From assembly GCF_004212215.1 (NCBI RefSeq), contig NZ_QVFV01000002.1, positions 171,485-209,593 of the forward strand: a stretch of DNA of 38,109 bases, in the 5' to 3' direction. Positions 17,139 through 25,076 of this stretch are shown piece by piece. The translations under genes and the position numbers were made by a program. This stretch comes from Leptolyngbya iicbica LK. GTDB lineage: Bacteria > Cyanobacteriota > Cyanobacteriia > Phormidesmidales > Phormidesmidaceae. The notes under the pieces were generated by a model. That model had not been told where the DNA came from. It worked only from the letters and a program-made list of their open reading frames with translations, and searched no databases. Each line of letters opens with the position of its first letter. Positions within the stretch are counted from its first letter, which is position 1.

Positions 17139-18017
17139 TCAGCCGTTGACTGCCTCGAGCTGATCTTGAGTGCGAGTGGCAAAATCACTGGCCGCGTGAC
17201 GTTCATGCAATTGTTCTGCCGGTGGCCCCCAGGTGCGGTTAACCATGCGCCCCCGTTGCACCGCTGGACGGGCATCAATCTCGTTGGCCCACTTCATCAC
17301 ATGGGTATAGGACTGCACGTCAAGAAATTCAGCGGCGTCGTATGAGCGTCCCAACACTAGCCCGCCATACCAGGGCCAAATAGCGATGTCAGCAATGGTG
17401 TAATCATCACCACAGATGTAGGGCTGCTCGGCTAACTGCCGATCCAACACGTCGAGCTGGCGTTTGGTCTCCATGGTGAAGCGGTTAATCGGGTATTCCA
17501 GCTTGACTGGGGCGTAATGGTAAAAATGCCCGAAGCCACCGCCCACATAGGGGGCTGAGCCAATTTGCCAAAACAGCCAGGACAAACATTCCGCCCGCTC
17601 GGCAGAGTCTGAGGGGACAAAGGCCCCAAATTTTTCTGCTAAATACAGCAGGATGGCCCCCGATTCAAAGATGCGGGTGGGGGGAGTGGTGCTGCGATCG
17701 ACCAGCGCCGGAATTTTGGAATTGGGGTTGACCTCGACAAAGCCGCTGCCAAACTGCTCGCCCTGATTAATGCGGATGGGATAGGCGTCATACTCGGCGT
17801 CAGTGAGGCCCAGAGCCAACAGTTCTTCCAACAAAATCGTCACTTTTTGGCCGTTGGGTGTGGCGAGAGAGTAAAGCTGTAGCGGATGTTCACCGACGGG
17901 TAACGTTTGCTCGTGGGTGGCTCCAGCGGTGGGGCGGTTAGTCCCGGCCCAGGTGCCACCACTTTCCGTATCCCATTGCCAAACCTTGGGGGGGGTGTAC
18001 TCTGATGGAGTGCTCAT
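17139..18017 (-). CDS. yghU: Glutathione-dependent disulfide-bond oxidoreductase, YghU type
   Basis: The 292-residue glutathione transferase of the Nu/YghU class reduces disulfides or organic hydroperoxides with glutathione in the cytoplasm. It closely matches remembered E. coli YghU landmarks: THEQTLPVGEHPLQLYSL (~34-51), TPNGQKVTILLEELLALG (~53-70), EVNPNSKIPAL (~93-103, glutathione-binding), FESGAILLYLAEKFG (~115-129) and GGGFGHFYHYAPVKLEYPIN (~159-178). The C-terminal VNRTWGPPAEQLHERH is also conserved. Length is as expected. The ATG at 18017 matches the family start. Downstream of smtA on the same strand, it is separated by 245 bases with no clear gene. Confidence 0.93.
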   Translation of the reverse strand: MSTPSEYTPPKVWQWDTESGGTWAGTNRPTAGATHEQTLPVGEHPLQLYSLATPNGQKVTILLEELLALGLTDAEYDAYPIRINQGEQFGSGFVEVNPNSKIPALVDRSTTPPTRIFESGAILLYLAEKFGAFVPSDSAERAECLSWLFWQIGSAPYVGGGFGHFYHYAPVKLEYPINRFTMETKRQLDVLDRQLAEQPYICGDDYTIADIAIWPWYGGLVLGRSYDAAEFLDVQSYTHVMKWANEIDARPAVQRGRMVNRTWGPPAEQLHERHAASDFATRTQDQLEAVNG

Positions 18018-18262
18018 AAAATTTGCCTGAAGTAATTGACGCGATCGCTAGCCTATCCCACCACATCCAGTTTTGACTGAGGATTGCCTGAGTCTGCGCG
18101 AACTCCCAACGCCAGCATAAGAACCATGTATTTGTCACCATGCACGATTCCTAGCGCCGTTTCAAACCAGGTAAATCCATGAGTGAAATGAGTGACAGCT
18201 AACTCTTTGAGCGGAAATGGTCGCATGTATGAGGTAGCTGTCGTGATGGCGGTGTCAACCAC

Positions 18263-18430
18263 TTAACTATGGCAAGTGCAGCCTTGATGACCACAGCCAT
18301 CCCCATTCGGGTGACCGTTAGCGCAGGCCTCACTGCAATAGTAATGGTCGTCTTTGGCGATCGCCTGGCTGGTGTCGACAACACACAAACAAGAATCGCA
18401 CGCACATTTCATTTGAGTAACAGTCGTCAT
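18263..18430 (-). CDS. smtA: Cyanobacterial zinc metallothionein SmtA
   Basis: The 55-residue protein has nine Cys (9, 11, 14, 16, 32, 36, 46, 51, 53) and the two metal-binding His (40, 48). These are in the SmtA pattern KCACxxCLC, YYCSEACANGH, CGHxGCTCH. SmtA wraps a Zn4 cluster in the cytoplasm and protects against excess zinc and cadmium. It is one residue shorter than remembered Synechococcus SmtA (56), the gap falling in the Gly-rich loop before Cys46. The start at 18430 is chosen because GGAG lies about 7 bases upstream. It is transcribed away from smtB through a shared operator, so induction by zinc via SmtB is expected. Confidence 0.95.
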   Translation of the reverse strand: MTTVTQMKCACDSCLCVVDTSQAIAKDDHYYCSEACANGHPNGDGCGHQGCTCHS

Positions 18431-18461
18431 CGCAATCTCCTTAGTCGATAAAATGACACAT

Positions 18462-18510
18462 ACATGAACAAGCATTCATGATTTTATAATACCTGAATGC
18501 CTGTTCATGT
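18462..18510. promoter_or_regulatory. SmtB operator/promoter (two sites forming a large palindrome)
   Basis: Two SmtB-like boxes are seen: TGAACAAGCATTCA (18465-18478) and TGAATGCCTGTTCA (18494-18507). Together with flanking ACA/TGT they form 17-bp arms, 18462-18478 and 18494-18510, matching as an inverted repeat with one mismatch. The 15-bp centre contains, on the minus strand, TATTAT (18491-18486), a plausible -10 for smtA; TAAACA 18 bases upstream is a weak -35. SmtB bound to both boxes would cover the promoter. Box identity is by resemblance to the known SmtB consensus. Confidence 0.8.
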
Positions 18511-18588
18511 GTTTAGGTATACAATATTTAGCTTTGATCGAGAGGTAAAACTAAAGCTAAAGGATTGCTGCTCACTAACGGCTAATCA

Positions 18589-18942
18589 ATGTCGAATTCT
18601 GAAAATAATGCTGTGTCAGCGATCGCGGCCGATGTCTCAATGGGCGGGATTCTGAGTGTGGAAAAAGCCCAGCGCATGGCTGAGTTTTTTGGCGTGCTGG
18701 GTGACCCCAACCGCTGGCGGATCTTGTCGGCGCTGGCCTTGCAAGAGTTGCGCGTGGGCGAACTGGCGGCAGCCGTTGACATGAGCGAATCGGCTGTTTC
18801 TCATCAGTTACGGGTGCTACGCAGCATGCGGTTGGTGAGTTATCGCAAGCAAGGCCGCAGCGTTTTGTACTGCTTAAAAGACGACCACATTTTCAATCTC
18901 TATCAAGCCGCGTCTGAGCACCTTGATGAACCGGAGGATTGA
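18589..18942 (+). CDS. smtB: Zinc-responsive ArsR-family repressor SmtB
   Basis: The 117-residue winged-helix repressor releases the smtA promoter when zinc binds. The recognition helix [20 protein letters not shown] (~66-85) and wing [11 protein letters not shown] are typical. The alpha-5 zinc site is complete, Asp98, His100, His111 and Glu114, in the order of SmtB D104/H106/H117/E120. The alpha-3N site is not: the ELCVGDL motif reads ELRVGEL, so the Cys is Arg55 and Asp is Glu58, and the N-terminal tail has no Cys or His. It should therefore sense zinc by alpha-5 alone. It is divergent from smtA and likely autoregulated. Confidence 0.93.
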   Translation: MSNSENNAVSAIAADVSMGGILSVEKAQRMAEFFGVLGDPNRWRILSALALQELRVGELAAAVDMSESAVSHQLRVLRSMRLVSYRKQGRSVLYCLKDDHIFNLYQAASEHLDEPED

Positions 18943-19255
18943 TATCAGGTCACGGTTTACAAGCTCGCACGTCACGGTCCCGTAGCGCGATCGCCAGCTC
19001 GATTCACCACAGTGAAGTAGCTCATGTGCAGAAACTGTCTGTAGATAGAGCGATCGTGGCGTGACGCACTATTTCTGAACATAGACCAGTGGCGTGGGGC
19101 GACGGAATTTTTCTGCTGCCGCAACACTGCAACAGTCCTCACCCACCGCAACACGATCACCTGTCGATGAAGGGCTAGTAAATACGGCGAATTGAAATGG
19201 GCACAATGGCCAGGGCAGGCTCCCAATCGCCAACCCTGGTAACTCCCAACAGTGC
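18943..19255. other. Spacer without recognisable gene
   Basis: These 313 bases separate the convergent ends of smtB and the pterin synthase gene. Reading frames here show no recognisable domain and no ribosome binding site. No T-run terminator was found. Confidence 0.5.
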
Positions 19256-20122
19256 TTACACGGCTGCCAATTCTGGGCGCGTAGACTCAGCGGTGGGCGT
19301 TAAGTCGGCGGTGCAGTAGACCTCAGCGGAGTTGTTGGGGCTCTCGATCAGCTTCACCTTATGCAGTTGAGCACCGGTTTGGGCGATGGGCTCTCGCAGC
19401 AGATCGCGAATGTGGACGGCGATGTTTTCTGCTGTGGGCACCACTTTTTCGAAGTAGGGAATGTCTTTGTTGAGGAAGGTGTGGTCAAAGGGTTCCACAA
19501 CGTGATCATCAATGGCCTTTTGCAACTCCTCCAAATCCGCAATCATGCCTGTGCGGGGCTCAATTTCCCCCTTCACCGTCACTTCCAAATGGTAGTTATG
19601 ACCATGGCCATTGGGGCGGGCGCACTTGCCGTAAATTTCGACATTTTCGTCGAAGCTCAACGTGGGCAACGCCAGTCGGTGGGCGGCGCTAAAGTGAGTG
19701 CTGATGGTGAGATAAGCTTCCATGTTATTTCCTGTGTATTCGGCCCAAAGTTCGGGATGTTCAAATAATTGGATTTTGGTGATAGGGAGATGGGGCGAGA
19801 GGCGCTGCCACAAGACCCGTGCCATATGCTCCGTGGTCGGCAGCGTGGCCTGAAATTCCGGCCAGACATCATTTAAATATGCGAAGTCAAGCTGACTGGT
19901 GACTTCTCGCTTGATGACCTGCTTTACATCAGACAGGTTCAGCACCATGCCGTACTCGTCCAGTTCACCCACCATCGACACGTACAGCACATAGTTGTGG
20001 CCGTGTCCTGGTGCCCGGCTACAGGGGCCAAACTTCGCTTGATTTTCAGCCTCGCTAAGTTCGGGCAGCCAATAGCGATGACTGGCCGAAAACTGAGCGC
20101 GGCGGTTAATGACGCATTCCAT
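19256..20122 (-). CDS. Tandem two-domain 6-pyruvoyl/6-carboxy-tetrahydropterin synthase
   Basis: The 288-residue protein contains two complete PTPS/QueD folds in one chain, ~1-130 and ~134-275. Each keeps the zinc ligands (His15, His40, His42; His148, His173, His175), the pocket Cys (Cys34; Cys167) and the pterin-anchoring Glu (Glu121; Glu250). The catalytic Asp-His is intact only in the second domain (FDHTFLN, Asp213-His214); the first reads LDFAYLN, with Phe80 in place of His. The family converts dihydroneopterin triphosphate to 6-carboxy- or 6-pyruvoyl-tetrahydropterin, feeding queuosine or cyanobacterial pteridine glycosides. Which product is made is undecided, and no other queuosine gene is near. 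queD is a possible symbol. Confidence 0.88.
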   Translation of the reverse strand: MECVINRRAQFSASHRYWLPELSEAENQAKFGPCSRAPGHGHNYVLYVSMVGELDEYGMVLNLSDVKQVIKREVTSQLDFAYLNDVWPEFQATLPTTEHMARVLWQRLSPHLPITKIQLFEHPELWAEYTGNNMEAYLTISTHFSAAHRLALPTLSFDENVEIYGKCARPNGHGHNYHLEVTVKGEIEPRTGMIADLEELQKAIDDHVVEPFDHTFLNKDIPYFEKVVPTAENIAVHIRDLLREPIAQTGAQLHKVKLIESPNNSAEVYCTADLTPTAESTRPELAAV

Positions 20123-20653
20123 AAAAACAGCGCACCGTTTTGTTTACGTTCCGTAATGTTCCTGTTATCAGGATAGGCGATCGCTCTACCAATCTGAGAC
20201 CTTTATCCGAACGGTCTGCCGTCTCTGATTCCGGTGAGACATTCCTAAGGAATCAGGATTTTATAAAATTCAAGTCTTGTCGCGCAGGCATCTTGCCTGC
20301 ATTTGAACAGCCGAGACGGCTGCCCACACTTAATTTAATTCCCGTTCCTAAGGTAACGATTGACTGCGCGGCTTCTCATATTTCCCTCGATTGAGGAAAT
20401 AAAGCCTTGGCACCAAAGCGATTGAGCCTCCATCCAAAGTATTACTTTTAGTTTCAGGGGTTGTTGACATAATCCCAAAAAAGTAAAATTGGATACAGAT
20501 AATAAAAAATCGTTCATCCTGATTTGTGCTGTTTGGCAGCCAAGCGTCGAATTAATTGACGGCATTTGGGGACGGAAGTAGGGCTTTGCCCGAAGGAACG
20601 CGCCTCTTGATTGACTCACCTATTCAGACAAGTTTTAGGCTTGGAGGCGAAAT
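20123..20653. other. 531-base spacer holding a MITE-like element
   Basis: Between the divergent pterin synthase and DUF4278 genes, the only clear structure is the 110-bp element at 20244-20353. A short frame on the minus strand (20335-20619) has no recognisable features. GGAGG just before 20654 belongs to the DUF4278 gene. Confidence 0.6.
20244..20353 (+). mobile_element. 110-bp MITE-like element, copy 1
   Basis: The ends are perfect 9-bp inverted repeats, CCTAAGGAA and TTCCTAAGG. Inside are two hairpins, GCAGGCATCTTGCCTGC and CAGCCGAGACGGCTG. The same 110-bp sequence, with roughly ten to fifteen differences, occurs in the opposite orientation at 26881-26990. It has no coding capacity, so movement would need a transposase encoded elsewhere. 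Confidence 0.75.
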
Positions 20654-21067
20654 ATGAAACTTTGTTACCGGGGCGTCGAATACGACTACACACCTCCTGC
20701 GTTGGAGGTGTCTGAGAGCGAAATGTTAGGGCACTATCGCGGGCGGCCTTTGCACTTCTCTTATGTGCGCCATGTTCCCTTTCCTCAGCCCGAGGCCAAT
20801 CTGACGTATCGCGGTACGCCTTATCACACCACTCGCCAAGGTGCTATTGAAGCGGTCGTACAGGTGAATAAAGCCCCGCAACAGGCTCAGTTTAAGCCGG
20901 TGTTTGACTCGATGGCAGCGGCCCGGCGCAGCTTGTTGCAAGAAGCCGCCGATATGCATCAGGCCAATATGAAGCGATCGCTAGAGCGGCGGATGCAAGT
21001 GGCTCAGGCCAAGGGCGATGATCGACTTTTACGTCAGTTAGAAGACGAAATGCATCAGTACGCCTAG
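20654..21067 (+). CDS. DUF4278 domain protein
   Basis: The 137-residue protein starts with the DUF4278 pattern MKLCYRGVEYDYTPPALEV (1-19), followed by GHYRGRPLHF (~27-36) and a second short echo LTYRGTPYHT (~53-62). The C-terminal half (~85-135) is helical and charged. DUF4278 is a small, mainly cyanobacterial domain without known function. GGAGG lies 7 bases before the ATG. It is probably cytoplasmic and transcribed alone, since a terminator follows. Confidence 0.82.
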   Translation: MKLCYRGVEYDYTPPALEVSESEMLGHYRGRPLHFSYVRHVPFPQPEANLTYRGTPYHTTRQGAIEAVVQVNKAPQQAQFKPVFDSMAAARRSLLQEAADMHQANMKRSLERRMQVAQAKGDDRLLRQLEDEMHQYA

Positions 21068-21093
21068 CTTTCATCCTGTACCGGAAGTTATTT

Positions 21094-21140
21094 GCCAATG
21101 CCTCTCGCTCCTCACCAGGATCGGGAGGCATTGGCGTTTT
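21094..21140 (+). terminator. Rho-independent terminator
   Basis: GCCAATGCCTC (21094-21104) pairs perfectly with GAGGCATTGGC (21125-21135) around a 20-base loop, followed by GTTTT. It terminates the DUF4278 gene. Confidence 0.75.
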
Positions 21141-21311
21141 CAGCAGATTCGGTTCTGGGTTGAGAATGTTGCCCCCATCCAATCAGTCCCCATTCCCAAT
21201 ACATCGATTTTCTGCATAGATGCAATCTGTGTTGTGCTTTGAATCTCCTTGTCCGGACCGCCTAAGGTGTGACCAACAGCAAATCGGTTCACCTTTTCAA
21301 GGAGGCAAGCA

Positions 21312-21596
21312 ATGGTTTGTCCTAACGAAATTCAAGTTCGTCAGCAGTTAGAAAAAGCGTATCAGCGATCGCCCGCCACCCCATTTCGGTTGCAGATCTG
21401 GAGCTTTTTACGGCAGATTGGGGCCGCCTTAGTAGAGGAGTTGACCCGCGATCGCAACCAACCCCGAGTCAGCAAGTTTTACACCGTCGAGGGTGAAGCA
21501 CGCTGGCATATTTATGACCCACACTCTGGCCAGAGATTTACTTACCCGTCTGAAAGCGACGTGCTGGACTGGTTGGAAACTCGCTATTCGCGATAG
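21312..21596 (+). CDS. Conserved small cyanobacterial protein of unknown function
   Basis: The 94-residue soluble protein has an amphipathic helical N-terminus (~8-45, QVRQQLEKAYQ, then WSFLRQIGAALVEELT). The C-terminus reads FYTVEGEARWHIYDPHSGQR (~56-75), with a closing DVLDWLETRY. No catalytic motif is visible. AAGGAGG stands about 7 bases before the ATG, which argues strongly for a real gene. Its end is convergent with recJ, 30 bases away. Confidence 0.7.
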   Translation: MVCPNEIQVRQQLEKAYQRSPATPFRLQIWSFLRQIGAALVEELTRDRNQPRVSKFYTVEGEARWHIYDPHSGQRFTYPSESDVLDWLETRYSR

Positions 21597-21626
21597 TCGC
21601 CACTCACGGCGGTACCATTGCCCGAA

Positions 21627-23963
21627 CTAAGCGCTGGCTGAATTTGGGGGCATCGCCCCCAAGACCTGTTCCAAAATATCCACCGGCACCTCATAAAAGT
21701 ATTGCTGGCGAAAGTGTTCTTCTTGCCAGGCGCTCAAAAAGCGGCGGGCAGCTTGCTGGTATTGCGTCGAGGTGGGCATTGTGGGCGGAGCCATCAGGCC
21801 GAGTTCATCCAGCTGGCGCTGCACTGTGTAGCCCAGGCTTTGCAGGGCCGCGATCGCGACATCGAAGGTGCGATCGCTGAGTCCTAGTTTGGCCTGTAGC
21901 GCTGCGATGGAGCGCCGTTCTCCGGTGCGGGCCAAGTACTTGGCGACGCCTAACAGCTGCTGCCACTGCAGCTCTGCCGCTAACGGCGAGGGGGGCGGAT
22001 ACGCCAGGGTGAGGTAATCATGGGCGCTGCGGTAAGGGACAAAATCTGACCAATCAGTCGGGCAGTGAAACATCGCTGGCGGCGGGGCAGCGTCCATCGC
22101 TGAATCGCGTTGGTCAATTAGCCAGGCCGTTTGACTGGGGGTGCCAGTCGCGCTTGCCACCGCCACTGGACGTAGATCCACCAGACGAGCTTCGTAGCGC
22201 TTCTTGTACATATTTACGTCGAGTTCGACGACTAGGTCGTAATGGCCCTCGGGCAAATCGGCGCGACGATGGCCCCACCAATGTCCTGAAAAGCGGGCCT
22301 CGGTGCTCGGGTCAACGATGTCAAAGCTGAGCTTGTGGTAGCGCTGTTTGCCGCCCCGACGATCTTTCAAGGTTTCTTCCCAGAGGTTGGTGATTTGGAC
22401 CTGTCGCAGCAGCAGTCGCGGCGTGGGATTGCCCATTCCGTAAGGTTCGAGCAGCTTCAGCGTCCGAAAGAGGTCTTTGCCCAAGTCAGTGACGGTGACT
22501 TCGCAATCCACCCTCAGGGGGGGCGGTTGAGTGAGGTCGGTGGTCGGTAAGTAGGCCCGCACGGCACGATTTAATCCGGCAGACAGCAGGGGTAAATTTT
22601 CGACGGGCAGGGTCATCCCGGCGGCAAAGGGGTGTCCCCCAAAGCTCGTTAATAGATGATCTTGCGCTTTGACTAGGGCGTACAGATCAATCTGGTGCAC
22701 CGATCGCGCGGAGCCGCGGGCCATTAATGGCTGACCGGGAGCAGCCGTGGTTTTCGTTTGAAAGAGGATGGTGGGGCGATCGTATTCCTGGGCGATTTGG
22801 CTCGCGACCAGTCCTAATACGCCCGGTGACCATTGCGGATCGCTGAGCAAAATGACCTGGGTGGTGCTGAGATCAAGCTGTGCCAGCTGCAGTTGGGCCT
22901 GATGGAGCACGTTGGCTTGCAGTTCTTTGCGGCGGGTGTTGGCGAGTTCGGCCTCTAAGGCGAGGGCTTCGGCCTGGCGGCGATCGCGGCTGGTCAGCAG
23001 CTCTACCCCAAAGCTGGCATCGCCATGAATGCGACTCACCGCGTTGATGCGGGGACCAATGCCAAACGCGACATCCGAGGGGCGATCGCCCGTGCGTTTG
23101 CAAAATTCCAGCAGCTTGGTCACGCCTGGCCGCACTCCGGTTTGGGCTTGGGCTTCCAATACTTGCAAGCCCCGCTGAGTGAGATAGCGACAGTCTCCCC
23201 GCAGCGCCACCAGATCGGCAATCAGCCCGATCGCCACCAAATCTAGCAGCACGGTTAACGGCTGTTGGGGGATCTCTGGCAAGGCGGCGTACAAGGCTTC
23301 CATCAGCTTATAGGCGACGGCGACACCCGACAGGTCAGCGAGGGGGTGTCCCTCGGGTAGTTGTCGGGGATTGATCAGGGCAATGATGGGTGGGCGCGAC
23401 TCCGCCAAGGTGTGGTGGTCGGTGACGATGACGTCCATCCCCAACTCAGCGGCATAGGCTAACTCCGTGGTGGCGGTGCTGCCGGTGTCGCAGGTCACCA
23501 CTAGGTTGCAGCCCCATGCAGCCAACTCGTCCAAGCCCGCGATCGAGAGACCATGAGACTCCGTAAAGCGATTGGGAATGTAGTAGCGCAACCGTTCGGT
23601 TTGGGGAAAGAATTGGCCCAACCCTTCCCAGAGAACGGCGGTGGCCGTCAGGCCATCGGCATCAAAATCTCCCCAGATGGCGACTTTTTCCTGCTGCTGG
23701 TGAGCCGTACTGAGGCGCGCGATCGCTCTCGTCATTTCTTCGCCAAACGCGCCCGGCGCTGTCGGTTCATACACCGCCGCATCCAGATAGCCCCGAATTT
23801 CGTTGAGTTGCCGCCAGCCGCGCTGCCAAAGCAGTTGGCCGACCAGTTCAATAAATGGCGTCGGCCAATTCTGGTGGGCGGCCCAGGCCGCAAACTCGGC
23901 TTGCCACTCAGCCGGTGGCAAGTCACGGTCATCTAAATGCCATTGAAATCGAGGAAAAGTCAT
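21627..23963 (-). CDS. recJ: Single-stranded-DNA-specific exonuclease RecJ
   Basis: RecJ degrades single-stranded DNA 5' to 3' in recombination and mismatch or base-excision repair, in the cytoplasm. The 778-residue protein has the DHH phosphoesterase motifs in order: GDFDADGLTATAVLW (~98-112), VVTCDTGS (~155-162), VIVTDHHTLAESRPP (~175-189) and LSGVAVAYKLMEAL (~210-223). The DHHA1 part with the GGHPFAAGMTL motif is at ~441-451, then an OB-fold and a C-terminal extension (~600-778) common in cyanobacterial RecJ. It is longer than E. coli RecJ (577) because of that extension. The ATG at 23963 has no clear Shine-Dalgarno. Confidence 0.93.
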   Translation of the reverse strand: MTFPRFQWHLDDRDLPPAEWQAEFAAWAAHQNWPTPFIELVGQLLWQRGWRQLNEIRGYLDAAVYEPTAPGAFGEEMTRAIARLSTAHQQQEKVAIWGDFDADGLTATAVLWEGLGQFFPQTERLRYYIPNRFTESHGLSIAGLDELAAWGCNLVVTCDTGSTATTELAYAAELGMDVIVTDHHTLAESRPPIIALINPRQLPEGHPLADLSGVAVAYKLMEALYAALPEIPQQPLTVLLDLVAIGLIADLVALRGDCRYLTQRGLQVLEAQAQTGVRPGVTKLLEFCKRTGDRPSDVAFGIGPRINAVSRIHGDASFGVELLTSRDRRQAEALALEAELANTRRKELQANVLHQAQLQLAQLDLSTTQVILLSDPQWSPGVLGLVASQIAQEYDRPTILFQTKTTAAPGQPLMARGSARSVHQIDLYALVKAQDHLLTSFGGHPFAAGMTLPVENLPLLSAGLNRAVRAYLPTTDLTQPPPLRVDCEVTVTDLGKDLFRTLKLLEPYGMGNPTPRLLLRQVQITNLWEETLKDRRGGKQRYHKLSFDIVDPSTEARFSGHWWGHRRADLPEGHYDLVVELDVNMYKKRYEARLVDLRPVAVASATGTPSQTAWLIDQRDSAMDAAPPPAMFHCPTDWSDFVPYRSAHDYLTLAYPPPSPLAAELQWQQLLGVAKYLARTGERRSIAALQAKLGLSDRTFDVAIAALQSLGYTVQRQLDELGLMAPPTMPTSTQYQQAARRFLSAWQEEHFRQQYFYEVPVDILEQVLGAMPPNSASA

Positions 23964-24374
23964 CTTTAACGCATCGTCCCACGGGGGCCATCAACGAGAT
24001 TGTGCCGACAGCCAACAAGTAGCAGTGGCGCTAAATCGTCCGCAGCAATTGATCCTAGCGAATCCACTTAAGTGTAGCGGCGGTTACGTGAGCGTTAGCG
24101 TCTGCCCCGCGATCACCCCATCAATATCCTGCGGACCTAAACTACCGTGAAGATGTAGCGGATTTGGGGCGTTTATGCCACGCAATTGGACGAGTCGCCT
24201 TAGACTGTAAGGAGTCGTTTATCCTTGTCAAAAGAGTTACGCGCATTCCTATCTGCAAGTTTTGGGTTGACGGACGTTAGGCGTCTACAGTCTTAGCCAA
24301 GATATCTATCAGGTAGCTACTTGAGCATCTATTTTCCGCCCCGTTTGAATGTCACGATTAAGGAGTACGGTTAC
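23964..24374. other. Spacer between divergent genes, no feature recognised
   Basis: These 411 bases separate recJ from the small gene at 24375. A TTGACG near 24269 resembles a -35 box, but no matching -10 at the right spacing was found. No gene, repeat or RNA structure is convincing. Confidence 0.5.
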
Positions 24375-24689
24375 ATGCTTCACCGCAAGATTTATCAACT
24401 TTGCTGTGAGGGTAAAGAGGTTTGGATTTTCTTACGGGACCAACAGCGCTGGCTTGAACGCGCCACGATCTTAGATATTGAGGGCGACCTCGTCACCGTG
24501 CGGTATGAAACCGACGAAGAAGATGAAATTTGTTCTTGGGAAGAGCTCATCCGGCTGGAAAGCATTGGGTCGGTTATGCAGCGGTTGGCCGCAGTTCCCC
24601 GAGGCGAATTTGACTTTCCCATGACTGACGATTGCCCCGAGAATGAGCAACTCTCGGATCCGCCGCGCCGCGAATCAAACCCCGATTAG
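24375..24689 (+). CDS. Conserved small cyanobacterial protein (possibly DUF6679)
   Basis: The 104-residue soluble protein has an ordered N-terminal domain: MLHRKIYQLCCEGKEVWIFL (1-20), then DQQRWLERATILDIEGDLV, RYETDEEDEICSWEELIRLE and SIGSVMQRLA. A disordered acidic tail follows (~78-104). It resembles a cyanobacterial family that I recall as DUF6679; the assignment is from memory. Start 24375 is preferred over 24321 because AAGGAG lies about 10 bases upstream and the conserved part begins at MLHRK. Function is unknown. Confidence 0.75.
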   Translation: MLHRKIYQLCCEGKEVWIFLRDQQRWLERATILDIEGDLVTVRYETDEEDEICSWEELIRLESIGSVMQRLAAVPRGEFDFPMTDDCPENEQLSDPPRRESNPD

Positions 24690-24711
24690 GACTATTTTCA
24701 CCCGATCTGAA

Positions 24712-24744
24712 CAGGTTGGTGGCGCTAACATCGCTGCCAACCTG
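24712..24744 (+). terminator. Hairpin terminator
   Basis: CAGGTTGGTGGCG (24712-24724) pairs with CGCTGCCAACCTG (24732-24744) over 13 positions with two wobble or mismatched pairs and a 7-base loop. CTTTC follows. The remaining spacer up to 25076 shows nothing else. Confidence 0.6.
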
Positions 24745-25076
24745 CTTTCGTGATCGAGAAGTTTTATCTCATCCCAATTTAATCTACTCCATCTAGTCAT
24801 TAAGTCAGAGTTGGGATGGCGCTGCAAAAGTGTTGCTTGGGTTAATGATACAGAGCGTTAATTAGTAAAACACTCAACCACATTTGTTTAAGTTCTTTCA
24901 TCTAATCTTGGGTGAACACAACAGTTCATGTCAGCTTGGGCCGGAAAGCCATGGAAGGTCGGCAAAATGAAAGGTATCGTCCCCTCAATACATTGCAGTT
25001 GGTGAGTAATCGTCACTACCGATAATGATGTTTCTGCAATCTTAGGGGCGGCCGTTTTCTTGGATCGATAATCATC

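Noticed and set aside
18053..18262. Possible 69-residue protein directly after the smtA stop (GTG start)
   Set aside because: No ribosome binding site at either possible start and no recognisable family; the translated sequence is plausible but not enough to call a gene. The spacer 18018-18262 is left without a gene.
20335..20619. 94-codon minus-strand frame between pterin synthase and DUF4278 genes
   Set aside because: No ribosome binding site, no domain, and it starts in the MITE-like element; looks like chance.
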